64,000 nt of DNA from Mesorhizobium caraganae. Its GTDB lineage: Bacteria > Pseudomonadota > Alphaproteobacteria > Rhizobiales > Rhizobiaceae. The DNA lies in NCBI RefSeq assembly GCF_016836705.1, contig NZ_JAFCGY010000014.1:62001-126000 (forward strand). The letters run 5' to 3'. The notes under the pieces are model-generated. The model saw only the letters and a program-made list of their open reading frames with translations. It was not told the origin of the DNA and did not search any database. Of this stretch, positions 25,160 through 33,775 are shown in pieces. A program made the translations under genes and the position numbers. The stretch's first letter is position 1, and each line of letters starts with the position of its first letter.

Positions 25160-25900
25160 TCAATTGGCGGCGGTGAAGCCGGCCACCATCCCCTCGACAT
25201 CCGCGCGTGCCGAATCCAGCGCCTCCTGGCTGCGGGCGCGCACGACCAGCTCCGTCCAGAATTTGCCGTCGCCATATTTCGGGTAGGAACCGATGATCGT
25301 GTCGGGATGCGCCTTTTGGATGTCGCCCAAGGGACCACCGATCAGGCCTTCGCCGAACGGGCAATGGACGGTGGCCGACAGCATCTTGGTGCCGGCCTTC
25401 AGTGTCGGCACGACATTGTCGAGCATGGCCTGGAAGATCGCCGGCACGCCGGCCATGACATGGACATTGCCGATGCGAAAGCCGGGCGCGACGGAGACCG
25501 GGTTGTCGATATGGTCGGCGCCGCGCGGCATGCGTGCCATGCGCTTGCGCGCCTCGGTGTATTCGATGCCGCGCGCGGCATAGCTCTCGCCCAGCATGGC
25601 ATAGGCCTTGGCGTCGTATTCGCACGGCACGCCAAAGGCCTTGGAGACCGAATCGGCAGTGATGTCGTCATGCGTCGGGCCGATCCCGCCGGTGGTGAAG
25701 ACATAGGTGTAGCGGGCACGCACGGCATTCACCGCAGCTATGATCTCGTCCTCCTCGTCGGGAACGATGCGCACTTCCTTCAGATCGATGCCGATGGCCG
25801 TCATGATGTCGGCGAGATGGCCGATGTTCCTGTCCTTGGTGCGGCCGGACAGAATCTCGTCGCCGATGACGAGCATGGCGGCAGTGACGATTTCAGGCAT
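25160..25900 (-). CDS. MoCF/CinA N-terminal-type molybdopterin-binding domain protein
   Basis: 246 residues with a MoCF_biosynth domain (PF00994): AAMLVIGDEILSGRTKDRN, then VFTTGGIGPTHDDITADSVS, the molybdopterin-binding loop. It is commonly annotated competence/damage-inducible protein A, but the C-terminal nicotinamide deamidase (PncC) domain of full CinA is absent. Pyrophosphatase activity on ADP-ribose or FAD-like substrates is possible by family. ATG 25900 gives the conserved start. Confidence 0.9.
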   Translation of the reverse strand: MPEIVTAAMLVIGDEILSGRTKDRNIGHLADIMTAIGIDLKEVRIVPDEEDEIIAAVNAVRARYTYVFTTGGIGPTHDDITADSVSKAFGVPCEYDAKAYAMLGESYAARGIEYTEARKRMARMPRGADHIDNPVSVAPGFRIGNVHVMAGVPAIFQAMLDNVVPTLKAGTKMLSATVHCPFGEGLIGGPLGDIQKAHPDTIIGSYPKYGDGKFWTELVVRARSQEALDSARADVEGMVAGFTAAN

Positions 25901-26071
25901 GGAAGGCTCCGGTGGAAGGTGCCTCAGGGCAGACGGATCGCCTCGGCAGACAAGACCGCCTGAGATAGCGCGACATGGGACGGGCGGCAATGCCGTCAGA
26001 AGCCGGCAGGCTGCCTTGCCGTGCGTCCGGCGGTGGGTGATGGTGCGCGCCGGTCCGCTCTCGGGTGAAAC

Positions 26072-27040
26072 ATGCTGGTATCGATTCTGCTGTGGCTCTT
26101 GGTCGGCCTGTTGGTGCTGGCTCTCGTCATCGTCGCCTGCCTGGTGGCGGCGACGCTCTGGATTGCGGCCAAGGCCGAAAGACTGGTGTCGGCCAGCGGA
26201 CAGTTTGTCGAGATCGACGGCAACCGCATCCACTATGTCGAAACGGGCGAGGGGCGGCCGATCGTGTTCGTGCACGGACTTGGCGCGCAGCTCCACCAGT
26301 TCCGGCACACGCTGTTTAGCCGCTTTGGCCCGGGCTACCGGCTGATCGCGCTCGACCGGCCGGGATCGGGCTATTCGGTGCGGGCGAGAGGAGCCACCGG
26401 CCGATTGCCGGAACAGGCCGAGATCGTCAGGCGCTTCATCGAAACGCTCGGACTGGAAAGGCCACTCGTGGTCGGCCATTCGCTGGGCGGTACCGTCACG
26501 CTGACCCTGGCGGTGGAACATCCCGAGGCGATTTCCGGCATCGCCTTGCTGGCGCCGCTGACGCGTCTGGAAGCCGGCGTGCGCGAGAAGGCGGGCCTGC
26601 TCTATATCCGCTCGCGGCTATGGCGCCGGATCATGGCCTATACCGTCGCTGTACCGACAAGCCTCCGATATGCGCGGCAGACCCTGGAGTTCATCTTCGC
26701 GCCGCAGGTCGTTCCCGCCGACTACATGGTCAATGGCGGCGGATGGCTCGGGCTGAGGCCAAGCCATTTCCATGCGACCTCTACCGATTTCGTGGCGGTC
26801 GAAGAGGATCTTGGCCGCATTGAGCAGCGTTACGGCGAGATCGCCATGCCGGCCGGTATTTTCTTCGGGAGCGCCGACCGCGTCATCGACATGCGCATCC
26901 ACGGAGAGCCAATGAAGGACAGGATCGGCGGGCTCGATACCGAGACGATCGATGGCCTCGGCCACATGCCGCAATTCGCCGAGCCGGACCGCGTCATCGC
27001 CTTCATCAAGCGCATCGCCGAGCGGGCATTTTTGCCATAG
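26072..27040 (+). CDS. Alpha/beta hydrolase with N-terminal membrane anchor
   Basis: 322 residues. An N-terminal helix (LVSILLWLLVGLLVLALVIV) anchors the protein. The hydrolase domain carries the oxyanion segment IVFVHGLGAQLHQF, nucleophile elbow VVGHSLGGTV (Ser), acid Asp near SADRVIDMRIHG and catalytic His in GLGHMPQFAEPD. The catalytic triad is complete. The substrate is unknown. The gene is alone between a minus-strand MoCF gene and a small exported protein. Confidence 0.92.
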   Translation: MLVSILLWLLVGLLVLALVIVACLVAATLWIAAKAERLVSASGQFVEIDGNRIHYVETGEGRPIVFVHGLGAQLHQFRHTLFSRFGPGYRLIALDRPGSGYSVRARGATGRLPEQAEIVRRFIETLGLERPLVVGHSLGGTVTLTLAVEHPEAISGIALLAPLTRLEAGVREKAGLLYIRSRLWRRIMAYTVAVPTSLRYARQTLEFIFAPQVVPADYMVNGGGWLGLRPSHFHATSTDFVAVEEDLGRIEQRYGEIAMPAGIFFGSADRVIDMRIHGEPMKDRIGGLDTETIDGLGHMPQFAEPDRVIAFIKRIAERAFLP

Positions 27041-27137
27041 GCATCACTCCGGCCTCACGACAATTTCACTGAACCATTCGGCGGATGTCCGGATTTACTC
27101 CGTGTCGCAACCAAGGCGGCAGATACGGAGTAATTCA

Positions 27138-27416
27138 ATGTACAGGAAACTTTTCGCAGCATCTGTTCTGACGATAGGTCTCGCCACGTCGGCGATGGCT
27201 CAATCATCTGACGGAACCTCCTCCAACCATCGCAGCTGGTGGCCGTTCGGCAACGAGCAGTCCTCGACCGTCGACCAGAACACCACCGGCAGCATCAATG
27301 CCGACGGCTCAGGCGGCCAGGACTATATCGGTCCTGCCGGGCCGTGCGCCTCTGACCCGTCAGGACCCTACGGAAATGTGAGGCCCAACGTGAACGATCA
27401 GTATTGCGGCAAATAA
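27138..27416 (+). CDS. Small exported protein of unknown function
   Basis: 92 residues. A clear signal peptide (MYRKLFAASVLTIGLATSA then MAQS) should be cleaved after Ala-Gln or Met-Ala-Gln. The mature part is rich in Ser, Gly and Asn, with NTTGSINADGSGG and a Cys pair (PCASDPS, QYCGK) that could form a disulfide. The start is preceded by GGAG. No family recognised. Confidence 0.75.
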   Translation: MYRKLFAASVLTIGLATSAMAQSSDGTSSNHRSWWPFGNEQSSTVDQNTTGSINADGSGGQDYIGPAGPCASDPSGPYGNVRPNVNDQYCGK

Positions 27417-27495
27417 TCGACGCAGACTCTCGACTGACCCGCAGGATGCCTGAAACAGGCATCCACGGCCGGCAGCGATATCAAACAACCAAGGA

Positions 27496-27735
27496 TTAGT
27501 CGGAAACTTCGGTCTGTGGCCGATCGCGGCCGTCGGCCAGTTCGTCGTGCCACTTGCCGTCGGCATCCTCATACTGGATGCCGTCTGTCGCGCCGGCGAC
27601 CTGCTGCTCGGCCGAGGCGATCTCGGCGGCGCGCAGAGCGTCCTGGTGGGTGGGGAATGTCTCCGAGAATGTCGAACCGACCTTGTAGGCCCAGCCCCCG
27701 TCATGCTCGACGATCTTGTAAGTCAGCTTCGCCAT
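27496..27735 (-). CDS. DUF2188 family small protein
   Basis: 79 residues of the DUF2188 type, recognised from the alternating-strand opening KLTYKIVEHDGGWAYKVGS, the FPTHQDALRAAEIASAEQQ helix and the end motif IQYEDADGKWHDEL. Members are small soluble proteins of unknown role, often repeated in rhizobial genomes. It lies upstream of nothing on its own strand; the next minus gene upstream begins at 28053. Confidence 0.85.
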   Translation of the reverse strand: MAKLTYKIVEHDGGWAYKVGSTFSETFPTHQDALRAAEIASAEQQVAGATDGIQYEDADGKWHDELADGRDRPQTEVSD

Positions 27736-27777
27736 GAAATCCTCCGGTTCGTCCGTTCGTTCAATGCGGCCGGTTCT

Positions 27778-28053
27778 TCAATGCAATTTGGCGTCGGGCA
27801 ACCGGTCTTCGGGAACCAGCACTTCCGATTCCTTGGCCGCTTCGATCAAAGCCCTGCGCGCATCAGCCGTCGAACGATAACCTTCCAGCACTTTGAGGCA
27901 AGTGTCGAGAGCATCACGATGGCGCGGGCCGCGATTGAGCGGCCAGACAGTCATCAGACACTCCGCCGCTTCCTGAGTGCTGCGGATCTGGCGATATTTG
28001 CCGACGTGGCCGAGTTCGACCACGACGGGCGTTTCAAAAGGTTTGTTATCCAT
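27778..28053 (-). CDS. DUF982 family protein
   Basis: 91 residues of DUF982 (PF06169), a family largely confined to Rhizobiales. Motifs are PVVVELGHVGKYRQIRSTQE, AAECLMTVWP and RGPRHRDALDTCLKVLEG. Its function is unknown. ATG 28053 starts MDNKPFETP. It is 42 bp upstream of the DUF2188 gene on the same strand, so cotranscription is plausible. Confidence 0.9.
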   Translation of the reverse strand: MDNKPFETPVVVELGHVGKYRQIRSTQEAAECLMTVWPLNRGPRHRDALDTCLKVLEGYRSTADARRALIEAAKESEVLVPEDRLPDAKLH

Positions 28054-28129
28054 GATGGCCGCAACGCAAAGCAGCCAATTTGGTTGCAAAAGTGGCAGTC
28101 AGCCTGCGCCCAAACGTCTCAGAGGCCTC

Positions 28130-28483
28130 TCAGTAGCCGCAGTCGTTGCGCAGCCAGCGCGCGTTGGCCCAGCCGGTCCGGCCCTTGAAGTCGATCTGGT
28201 ACCAGTTGCCGCGACGGTCGAAGATTTCGGTGTGGTCGCCGTTGAACAACTGGCCGATCATGCGCGACGACGAGTTCGGCCGCGCGCGTACGGCGAGAAA
28301 CCCGCTGCCTGAGTCCAGATCGTAGTGCCTGGACAGGCCGTGCACGGTGCCTTCGCAATATTGCGCGCCAACCGGAGATGACGCAGCGAACGACAGCGCG
28401 ACCACCAGAGCGGCGGCCGCGGGAGTGTGGGTGGATTGAAGCGAAGCTGCGGCTGCCCGTCCAGCAAATGCGCTTTTGCGCAT
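28130..28483 (-). CDS. Exported SH3-domain protein
   Basis: 117 residues. The N-terminus (to about residue 40, ending ASSPVGAQ) is a long signal peptide. The mature part is a bacterial SH3 fold (SH3b), with GFLAVRARPNSSSRMIGQLF, NGDHTEIFDRRGNWYQI and TGWANARWL. Such domains bind peptidoglycan or other periplasmic partners. Two Cys (QYCEG, NDCGY) may form a disulfide. Confidence 0.87.
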   Translation of the reverse strand: MRKSAFAGRAAAASLQSTHTPAAAALVVALSFAASSPVGAQYCEGTVHGLSRHYDLDSGSGFLAVRARPNSSSRMIGQLFNGDHTEIFDRRGNWYQIDFKGRTGWANARWLRNDCGY

Positions 28484-28500
28484 CCGTCGGTGCAGCCTGC

Positions 28501-29598
28501 TTAGACCTTCATCCAGTGCTGCATCGTCGTCACCGAGCGGGCAAGCTGCGGCGCCGGATGAATCGTCTCGGCGAAAGTGGCGGCAGCGCGCCAGCCCCAG
28601 CGCGGATCGGCGAGGAAGGCGCGGGCCAGCGCCACCATATCGGCGCGGCCGTCGGCGACGATCGCCTCGGCTTGGCCCGGATCGTCGATCAGGCCGACGG
28701 CCCGCGTCGGAATGCCGGCGCCCTTGCGCACCGCTTCGGCCAGATGCACCTGATAGCCGGGGCCGGTCGGCAGCTTCTGCAAGGGAGAATTGCCGCCACT
28801 CGAGCAGCAGAGATAGGCAATGCCCAGCGCTTTCAACGCCTTGGCCACCTCGATCGCGTCGGCGACGTCGAAGCCGCCATCGACCCAGTCTTTTACCGAC
28901 AGGCGTGCGCCAAGCATCAGGTTTGGAACGGCCTTCCTCACCGATTTGGCGATCTCAAGCAGAAAACGCATGCGGTTTTCCAGCGAGCCACCCCAACGGT
29001 CGGTGCGCTGGTTGGAAAGTGGCGACAGAAACTGGAAGATCAGATAGCCATGCGCGGCGTGCAATTCGAGGAAGTCGAAGCCGGCGCGTTCGGCCCGCCT
29101 TGCGGCCTCGGTGAACCGTTCGATGAGCTGCAGGATTTCCTCATCCTCCAGCGCATGCGGCACGTTCCAGCCGGTGTCGTAGGCGATGGCCGAGGCCGAG
29201 ACGGTCTGCCAGGGATCCTCGCCCGGCCGCAGCGGCCCGCCGCCTTCCCAGGGCTTTCTGTTGGACGCTTTGCGCCCGGCATGGGCAAGCTGGATGCCGA
29301 ATTTCGTTCCCGGCGCGGCGACGCGCCTGGCGGCATCCAGCGTGCGCCGGGCGGCGGCCTCGTTGTCGTCCGAGTAGAGACCAAGGCAACCATGGGTGAT
29401 GCGGCCGCGCCGCTCGACATCGGTCATTTCGACGGTGACCATGCCGGCGCCCGACATGGCCAGGTTCATCCAATGATAGAGGTGCCAGTCGCTGGCCGAG
29501 CCGTCATCGGCGGAATATTGGCACATCGGCGCCACCGCAATGCGGTTCGGAAAGGTCAGGCCATCGAGGGTGATCGGCTGGAAAAGCGCTGCGGTCAT
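28501..29598 (-). CDS. NADH:flavin oxidoreductase, OYE family (YqjM-like)
   Basis: 365 residues, FMN-dependent TIM barrel of the Old Yellow Enzyme family, close to the YqjM/xenobiotic reductase class. Markers are FPNRIAVAPMCQYSADDG (with the Cys that tunes the flavin in YqjM), GRITHGCLGLYSD, QLAHAGRKAS with the active-site His, ELHAAHGYLIFQFLSPLSNQ and GGSLENRMRF. Substrates are activated alkenes or nitro compounds. ATG 29598 is used; a TTG precedes it in frame. Confidence 0.95.
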   Translation of the reverse strand: MTAALFQPITLDGLTFPNRIAVAPMCQYSADDGSASDWHLYHWMNLAMSGAGMVTVEMTDVERRGRITHGCLGLYSDDNEAAARRTLDAARRVAAPGTKFGIQLAHAGRKASNRKPWEGGGPLRPGEDPWQTVSASAIAYDTGWNVPHALEDEEILQLIERFTEAARRAERAGFDFLELHAAHGYLIFQFLSPLSNQRTDRWGGSLENRMRFLLEIAKSVRKAVPNLMLGARLSVKDWVDGGFDVADAIEVAKALKALGIAYLCCSSGGNSPLQKLPTGPGYQVHLAEAVRKGAGIPTRAVGLIDDPGQAEAIVADGRADMVALARAFLADPRWGWRAAATFAETIHPAPQLARSVTTMQHWMKV

Positions 29599-29710
29599 CA
29601 AAAAACTCCGGGGACGGGGCTTGAGCTATGTAGGCGATGGCAGTTGCCGGCACCAGACACGACGCGGTGAAGCTTCGCCGTTTCGGTTGCGCGCAAAACG
29701 GTTCGCGGCT

Positions 29711-29831
29711 AGAGCGTTTCACCGTTTCATGGAAACGGTGAACCGCTCTATCTCTTTGTTTGACGCAATTCCCAAGGGAAAGCGCTACGCGCTTTCCCCG
29801 GGAAAACCGCTCACACTTTTCCTGGAATTGC
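29711..29831. repeat. Composite palindromic element
   Basis: The first half is AGAGCG plus TTCACCGTTTC (29718-29728), inverted to GAAACGGTGAA (29732-29742) plus CGCTCT. The second half is bounded by GCAATTCC (29765-29772) and GGAATTGC (29824-29831), with inner stems of the GGGAAAG / CTTTCCC type. The second half is the same family as 4650-4693. It sits directly upstream of the Nudix gene and would be part of its leader. Confidence 0.75.
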
Positions 29832-29865
29832 TTTAGGCCATGGCGCCGACAGCATGGAGTTCATC

Positions 29866-30444
29866 ATGGAAGATCGCATCCGTATCCGCTCGGAGGAAGT
29901 CCTGTCCGACGACTGGGCAGTCCTGAAGAAGACTGTGCTGGACTATCGCCGGCGCGATGGGCAGTGGGAGACGCAGATTCGCCAGACCTACGATCGCGGC
30001 GACGGCGCCGTGATCCTGCCCTTCGATCCCGAGCGCCAGACGGTGCTTCTGGTGCGGCAGTTCCGCTATCCCGCCTATGTCACCGGCCACCGCGAACCGC
30101 TGATCGAGGCCTGCGCCGGTCTGCTCGACGAAAACGATCCGGAAACCGCCATCCTCAAGGAGGCCGAGGAAGAGCTCGGCTATCACTTAGAGAACATCGA
30201 GCGGCTGTTTGCGCCCTATATGAGCCCGGGCAGTGTGACCGAACGGCTGTGGTTCTTCGTGGCGCGCTATTCACCCGCCGACCGCATCTCGGCCGGCGGC
30301 GGCGCACCGGAAGAGGGCGAGGACATCGAGGTGCTCGAAATGCCGCTCGACGAGGCGCTCGCTGGCATAGCCGACGGCCGCATCATTGACGCCAAGACGA
30401 TCATCCTGATCCAGCACCTGAAACTGTACCCGCTGAAGGCTTAG
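29866..30444 (+). CDS. Nudix hydrolase, NudK/ADP-ribose pyrophosphatase-like
   Basis: 192 residues. It resembles E. coli NudK (GDP-mannose pyrophosphatase): VLLVRQFRYPAYVTG precedes the Nudix box region AGLLDENDPETAILKEAEEE, where Lys replaces the usual Arg of REUxEE. The terminal part has PYMSPGSVTERLWFF, which carries the family's substrate-recognition Glu/Arg. ATG 29866 is preferred because GGAG lies seven bases upstream; 29854 is an alternative. Confidence 0.9.
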   Translation: MEDRIRIRSEEVLSDDWAVLKKTVLDYRRRDGQWETQIRQTYDRGDGAVILPFDPERQTVLLVRQFRYPAYVTGHREPLIEACAGLLDENDPETAILKEAEEELGYHLENIERLFAPYMSPGSVTERLWFFVARYSPADRISAGGGAPEEGEDIEVLEMPLDEALAGIADGRIIDAKTIILIQHLKLYPLKA

Positions 30445-30465
30445 CTCCGCGAAGCTCGGCGGGCC

Positions 30466-31971
30466 TCACTCGGTGGGCTGCGGACAGGGTGGCACGTCCA
30501 CTTCGCGGATGAAGTTGCGCAATTCCTCCATGTCCCCGGACAGAGGCCGATCGTCGGAATAGTGCGCTATGTTCTCCCGGACCATGCGGTAGATGGTGTC
30601 GGCGCCGGGCGCGCGTGCACCGCGCTCGGCCAGAAAATCATGGGCCTGCGCGGCGGCCATGAGTTCGATTGCCAAAATGTATTCCGCGTTGTCGATAACG
30701 GCGAGCAGCTTGTTGGCTGCCACCGTTGGATGCGCCAGAAAATCCTCTTGCAGGCCGGATGTGACGCCGCCGTCGGTCGCCGCCGGAGCGGCCAGGCGCC
30801 GGTTGACGTTGCTGAGCGACGTGGCGGTGTATTGGGCAATCATGAAGCCGGAATTGGCTCCGTCCTCATCGGCAAGGAAGGGCGGCAAATTGTTGACCAG
30901 GGGATTGACGAGACGGTCGATGCGACGCTCGCTCATTCCGGCCACCTGCGCCAAGGCGATCGTCAGGCCATCGGCGGCCTGTCCGAGCGCCGGCGCCACC
31001 GCATGCGCCTCCGAGACAACCCGGGGATCGTTCAACGACCCGAACACAGCCGGATTGTCGGTGACGGCAGCCAATTCACGGTCAACCAGCTCAGCGGACC
31101 GGTCCAGCACCTCGCGGGCGGCGCCATGAACATGCGGCACGGCGCGAAGACTGAGTGCGTCCTGCGTGCGACTGCCGTGAGCAAGCGCGATGAGCTCGCT
31201 GCCGTGAAGCCAGCCGCGCAGCGCCTTGCCCACATCCTGAATGCCGGGCGAGGGCCGCATCGCCAGGATTTGCTTGCCGAAGGCCGGCATTTGTGCGCCC
31301 GCGGCTTCAAGCGTCAAAGCGGCCGCGGCGTCAGCCCATCCCAGCAAGCGCTCCGCGCGCTGCACGGCGATGCTGGTCAGGCCGGTCGCGCACGCCGTGC
31401 CATTGACCAGACTCAAGCCTTCCTTCGCGCCAAGCTCCAAGGGCTCCAGACCCATTTCGGCAAGCGCTTCCAGTCCGCTCATCGAGCGACCTGCCACTGT
31501 TGCACTGCCTTCACCGATCAAGACCAGTGCCACATGCGCGTTGTGCGTCAGATACCCGGCCGAACCCCTGGACGGCACGTCGGGAATGCAGTCGCGCTCG
31601 ATAAAGGTGAGCAAGTTACGGACGATCTGAGGGCTTACGCCCGAACGGCCATGCGCGAAATTTGCCACTTGCGCGGCAATGATGGCGCGCACGCCGCGTC
31701 TCGGCACCAGGTCACCGACGCCGCATGCGTGGCTGCGAATAATATTGCGCGACAGTTTCTTTTGCAGCGCAGGCGCCACCACCTTGCTTGCCAATGCGCC
31801 GACCCCGGTATTGACGCCATAAGCGCGGATACCTTTTTCGACGATGGCTGCCACGAGCTGGTTCGCAAAGGCGATCCTCTCCCACGCAGCCGGACTGAGC
31901 GCCAGGGATTCGCCTTCGCTCACTTGCGCGATGTCGCGCCAGCTGGCGTTGCCATCTATCGTTATTGTCAT
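30466..31971 (-). CDS. Aromatic amino acid lyase (HutH/PAL superfamily) homologue without the MIO tripeptide
   Basis: 501 residues with a full HAL/PAL fold. Conserved landmarks are RAYGVNTGVGALAS (Tyr53 of HutH), RSHACGVG (His83), AKEGLSLVNGT (Asn195), LPPFL and NSGFMIAQYTA, and SGLQED (Glu414). Where HutH reads KGSVG-ASG-DLAPLAH, this protein reads RGSAG-YLTHNAH: the Ala-Ser-Gly that cyclises into the MIO cofactor is missing. HutH Tyr280 (QDPYSLR) is replaced (QDALSLR). It should therefore not work by MIO chemistry. MIO-independent relatives such as ergothionase are one possible match. No other hut gene is near. ATG 31971 has a GGAA site upstream. Confidence 0.85.
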   Translation of the reverse strand: MTITIDGNASWRDIAQVSEGESLALSPAAWERIAFANQLVAAIVEKGIRAYGVNTGVGALASKVVAPALQKKLSRNIIRSHACGVGDLVPRRGVRAIIAAQVANFAHGRSGVSPQIVRNLLTFIERDCIPDVPSRGSAGYLTHNAHVALVLIGEGSATVAGRSMSGLEALAEMGLEPLELGAKEGLSLVNGTACATGLTSIAVQRAERLLGWADAAAALTLEAAGAQMPAFGKQILAMRPSPGIQDVGKALRGWLHGSELIALAHGSRTQDALSLRAVPHVHGAAREVLDRSAELVDRELAAVTDNPAVFGSLNDPRVVSEAHAVAPALGQAADGLTIALAQVAGMSERRIDRLVNPLVNNLPPFLADEDGANSGFMIAQYTATSLSNVNRRLAAPAATDGGVTSGLQEDFLAHPTVAANKLLAVIDNAEYILAIELMAAAQAHDFLAERGARAPGADTIYRMVRENIAHYSDDRPLSGDMEELRNFIREVDVPPCPQPTE

Positions 31972-32259
31972 TGGTCGTTCCGAATTAGCGCTGCGGATGG
32001 GCAAACGCTGTTGGGTCGCACGAAAGGCTGGTGAGAACCTTGCCCTTGGCTCCGTAGCGCAGAACCGCGATGCATAGTGACGATGGAATCGGCGATTGAT
32101 GCGACTGGAGCGACGTTGTGGGTCATAAAACTCTGATCCAGCACCCGAGGCTCAATCCGCTTTCGGGCTGAACCACGGCTCCACTTCGGCGCGCGCATTA
32201 TCGGGCTTGACCCGCGAATCCCGGTCGCCTAGTCGTCCGGAAGTTGCAAGGACACCGGA

Positions 32260-33231
32260 ATGGCGCGTGGCGCAAAGGCATGGCTGAAGCGAAGCAGCGC
32301 GCGGGCATCTCTCCTGTTGCTGAACGCCGCGCTGCTTGTCCGCTACCGCCGGTTGACCCAGCGTTTCCTCAAGCGGATGCGGCATCTGCCGAATTTCGCA
32401 GCCCCTGTGACCTTCACGGAGAAGATCCACTGGCGCAAGATTTTCGATGACGATCCTCGCTTTGCCGGTCTTCTCGACAAGCTCAAGTCCAAGGAACTCG
32501 TCCGGGAGCGGCTTCCCTGGCTCTCCATTCCCGAGATTCTGTGGCAGGGCGACGACCCCCGCCAAATCCCCTTCGATGACTTGAAAATTCCCTACGCCGT
32601 CAAATGCAACCACGGTTGCGCCATGAATGTCATCGTTCGCGATCCGGCAAACGCCGACCGGGCGGCAATCATTGCCGAGATGACCGGACACCTTGCGCAG
32701 ACCTATGGTACCCGCAAGCTGGAGCGCAGCTACGCGCATATCAGGCGGCGGGTTTTCGTCGAAGCGCTGGTCGGCAAGGACCAGGACTATAACCCGGTCG
32801 ACTACAAGCTCTGCGTGCTGGCTGGCCGCGTCGAATACATCGTCGTCGTCGCTTTCCGTTCCACAGTCAAGAATACGGGCCACCTGGACCGTGATTGGCG
32901 CCCGTTGAACATCGTCCAGGGCGCGATCGACTCTAGTCTGAAAATCCCTCCTCCCAAGAGCCTCGCCCGGATGATCGAGGCAGCCGAGGCGCTTAGCAGC
33001 GAATTCGACATGGTGCGTGTCGATTTCTACGAGGAGGATGGAGAACCGATCTTCGGAGAATTCACGGTCTACCCCCGCAGCGGGCTGCTGCAATTCGACC
33101 CGGCCAGCTTCGATGGCGAACTGGGGGCGCATTGGGATATTGGCGCCTCCGGCTACCTCAGCCGTGTGCCCAGCCGATTTGCCCGACGATACAAGGCTAT
33201 GCTTGTCGCTGCCGGCTATCTCGACATTTGA
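32260..33231 (+). CDS. TupA-like ATP-grasp protein
   Basis: 323 residues of the TupA-like ATPgrasp family (PF14305), usually found in polysaccharide or teichuronopeptide gene clusters. Markers are TFTEKIHWRKIFDDDPRF near residue 50, then DKLKSKELVRE, VKCNHGCAMN (the K/H nucleotide-binding region), VFVEALVG, and the metal-binding end MVRVDFYE with FGEFTVYPRSG. An amide ligase or glutamate-adding role is possible by homology with TupA. It is divergent from the MIO-less lyase (about 290 bp apart). The 3' end overlaps a convergent small gene by 16 bases. Confidence 0.85.
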   Translation: MARGAKAWLKRSSARASLLLLNAALLVRYRRLTQRFLKRMRHLPNFAAPVTFTEKIHWRKIFDDDPRFAGLLDKLKSKELVRERLPWLSIPEILWQGDDPRQIPFDDLKIPYAVKCNHGCAMNVIVRDPANADRAAIIAEMTGHLAQTYGTRKLERSYAHIRRRVFVEALVGKDQDYNPVDYKLCVLAGRVEYIVVVAFRSTVKNTGHLDRDWRPLNIVQGAIDSSLKIPPPKSLARMIEAAEALSSEFDMVRVDFYEEDGEPIFGEFTVYPRSGLLQFDPASFDGELGAHWDIGASGYLSRVPSRFARRYKAMLVAAGYLDI

Positions 33232-33431
33232 GGCAACTGCTTCGGGTAACCTGCCCGTTGCCGATCCATAGCGGTTGCTTTAGACAGCTTGGCCAGCTCG
33301 TCCTCGACCAGCCTGGCTGCAGAGTCGGTGCTTTCGAAGTGTTGCATCAACTGATACCGGAGTAGCGCGAGTTGCGCCGGGCGATAGATGGGCCCACTTC
33401 TCGCGATTTCGGGGTTCAGGGTCGCGATCAT
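33216..33431 (-). CDS. Small hypothetical protein (third gene of a small-protein operon)
   Basis: 71 residues, no recognised family. It starts MIATLNPEIARSGPIYRPAQ and is followed by a predicted amphipathic helix (LALLRYQLMQHF and ARLVEDELAKL). Its start lies three bases after the stop of the gene at 33435-33641, which supports translation as an operon. It has the helical, low-Cys character of its neighbours. Its stop overlaps the 3' end of the TupA-like gene. Confidence 0.6.
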   Translation of the reverse strand: MIATLNPEIARSGPIYRPAQLALLRYQLMQHFESTDSAARLVEDELAKLSKATAMDRQRAGYPKQLPQMSR

Positions 33432-33434
33432 CGG

Positions 33435-33641
33435 TCAATTTGCCTTGATGGGGTCGATCTTCGTGAGCCGCTGCCGAGCCTCGACCACGCGCCGTTGCGC
33501 AGAGCGAATTCGGCAACACAAGGCCAGGTTCACGGCGACGCCGCACTCTTCGTCGAGCAAGTTTTCAGCGCGTTCGAGATCCAACTTTGCCCGGCCGACA
33601 CGCTGTCGCGCTCTGGCCAATTCCAAGTTCATCAGGTCCAT
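33435..33641 (-). CDS. Small coiled-coil protein, paralogue of the upstream gene
   Basis: 68 residues, nearly all helical: LARARQRVGRAKLDLERAE then a CRIRSAQRRVVEARQRLTKI segment with heptad-like spacing. It shares that segment with the protein at 33776-33994 (SRIRSARRRVVKARGRLATI followed by DP), so the two are tandem paralogues. No known domain. The start ATG 33641 has GGA-containing upstream sequence. Function unknown; a helical bundle or a nucleic-acid- or phage-related adaptor are guesses only. Confidence 0.6.
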   Translation of the reverse strand: MDLMNLELARARQRVGRAKLDLERAENLLDEECGVAVNLALCCRIRSAQRRVVEARQRLTKIDPIKAN

Positions 33642-33775
33642 TGTTCCGCGTCCTTTGGGTTGCAATCCCTTCGGAACACCAACCCCTGCCGAACGCTTTG
33701 GTTCCTGCGACGTATTGGCCGGTCACCGCCGAGGCTGCCAACAACCTCTCCCACACTACCCGCAGTGGAGTGCGA

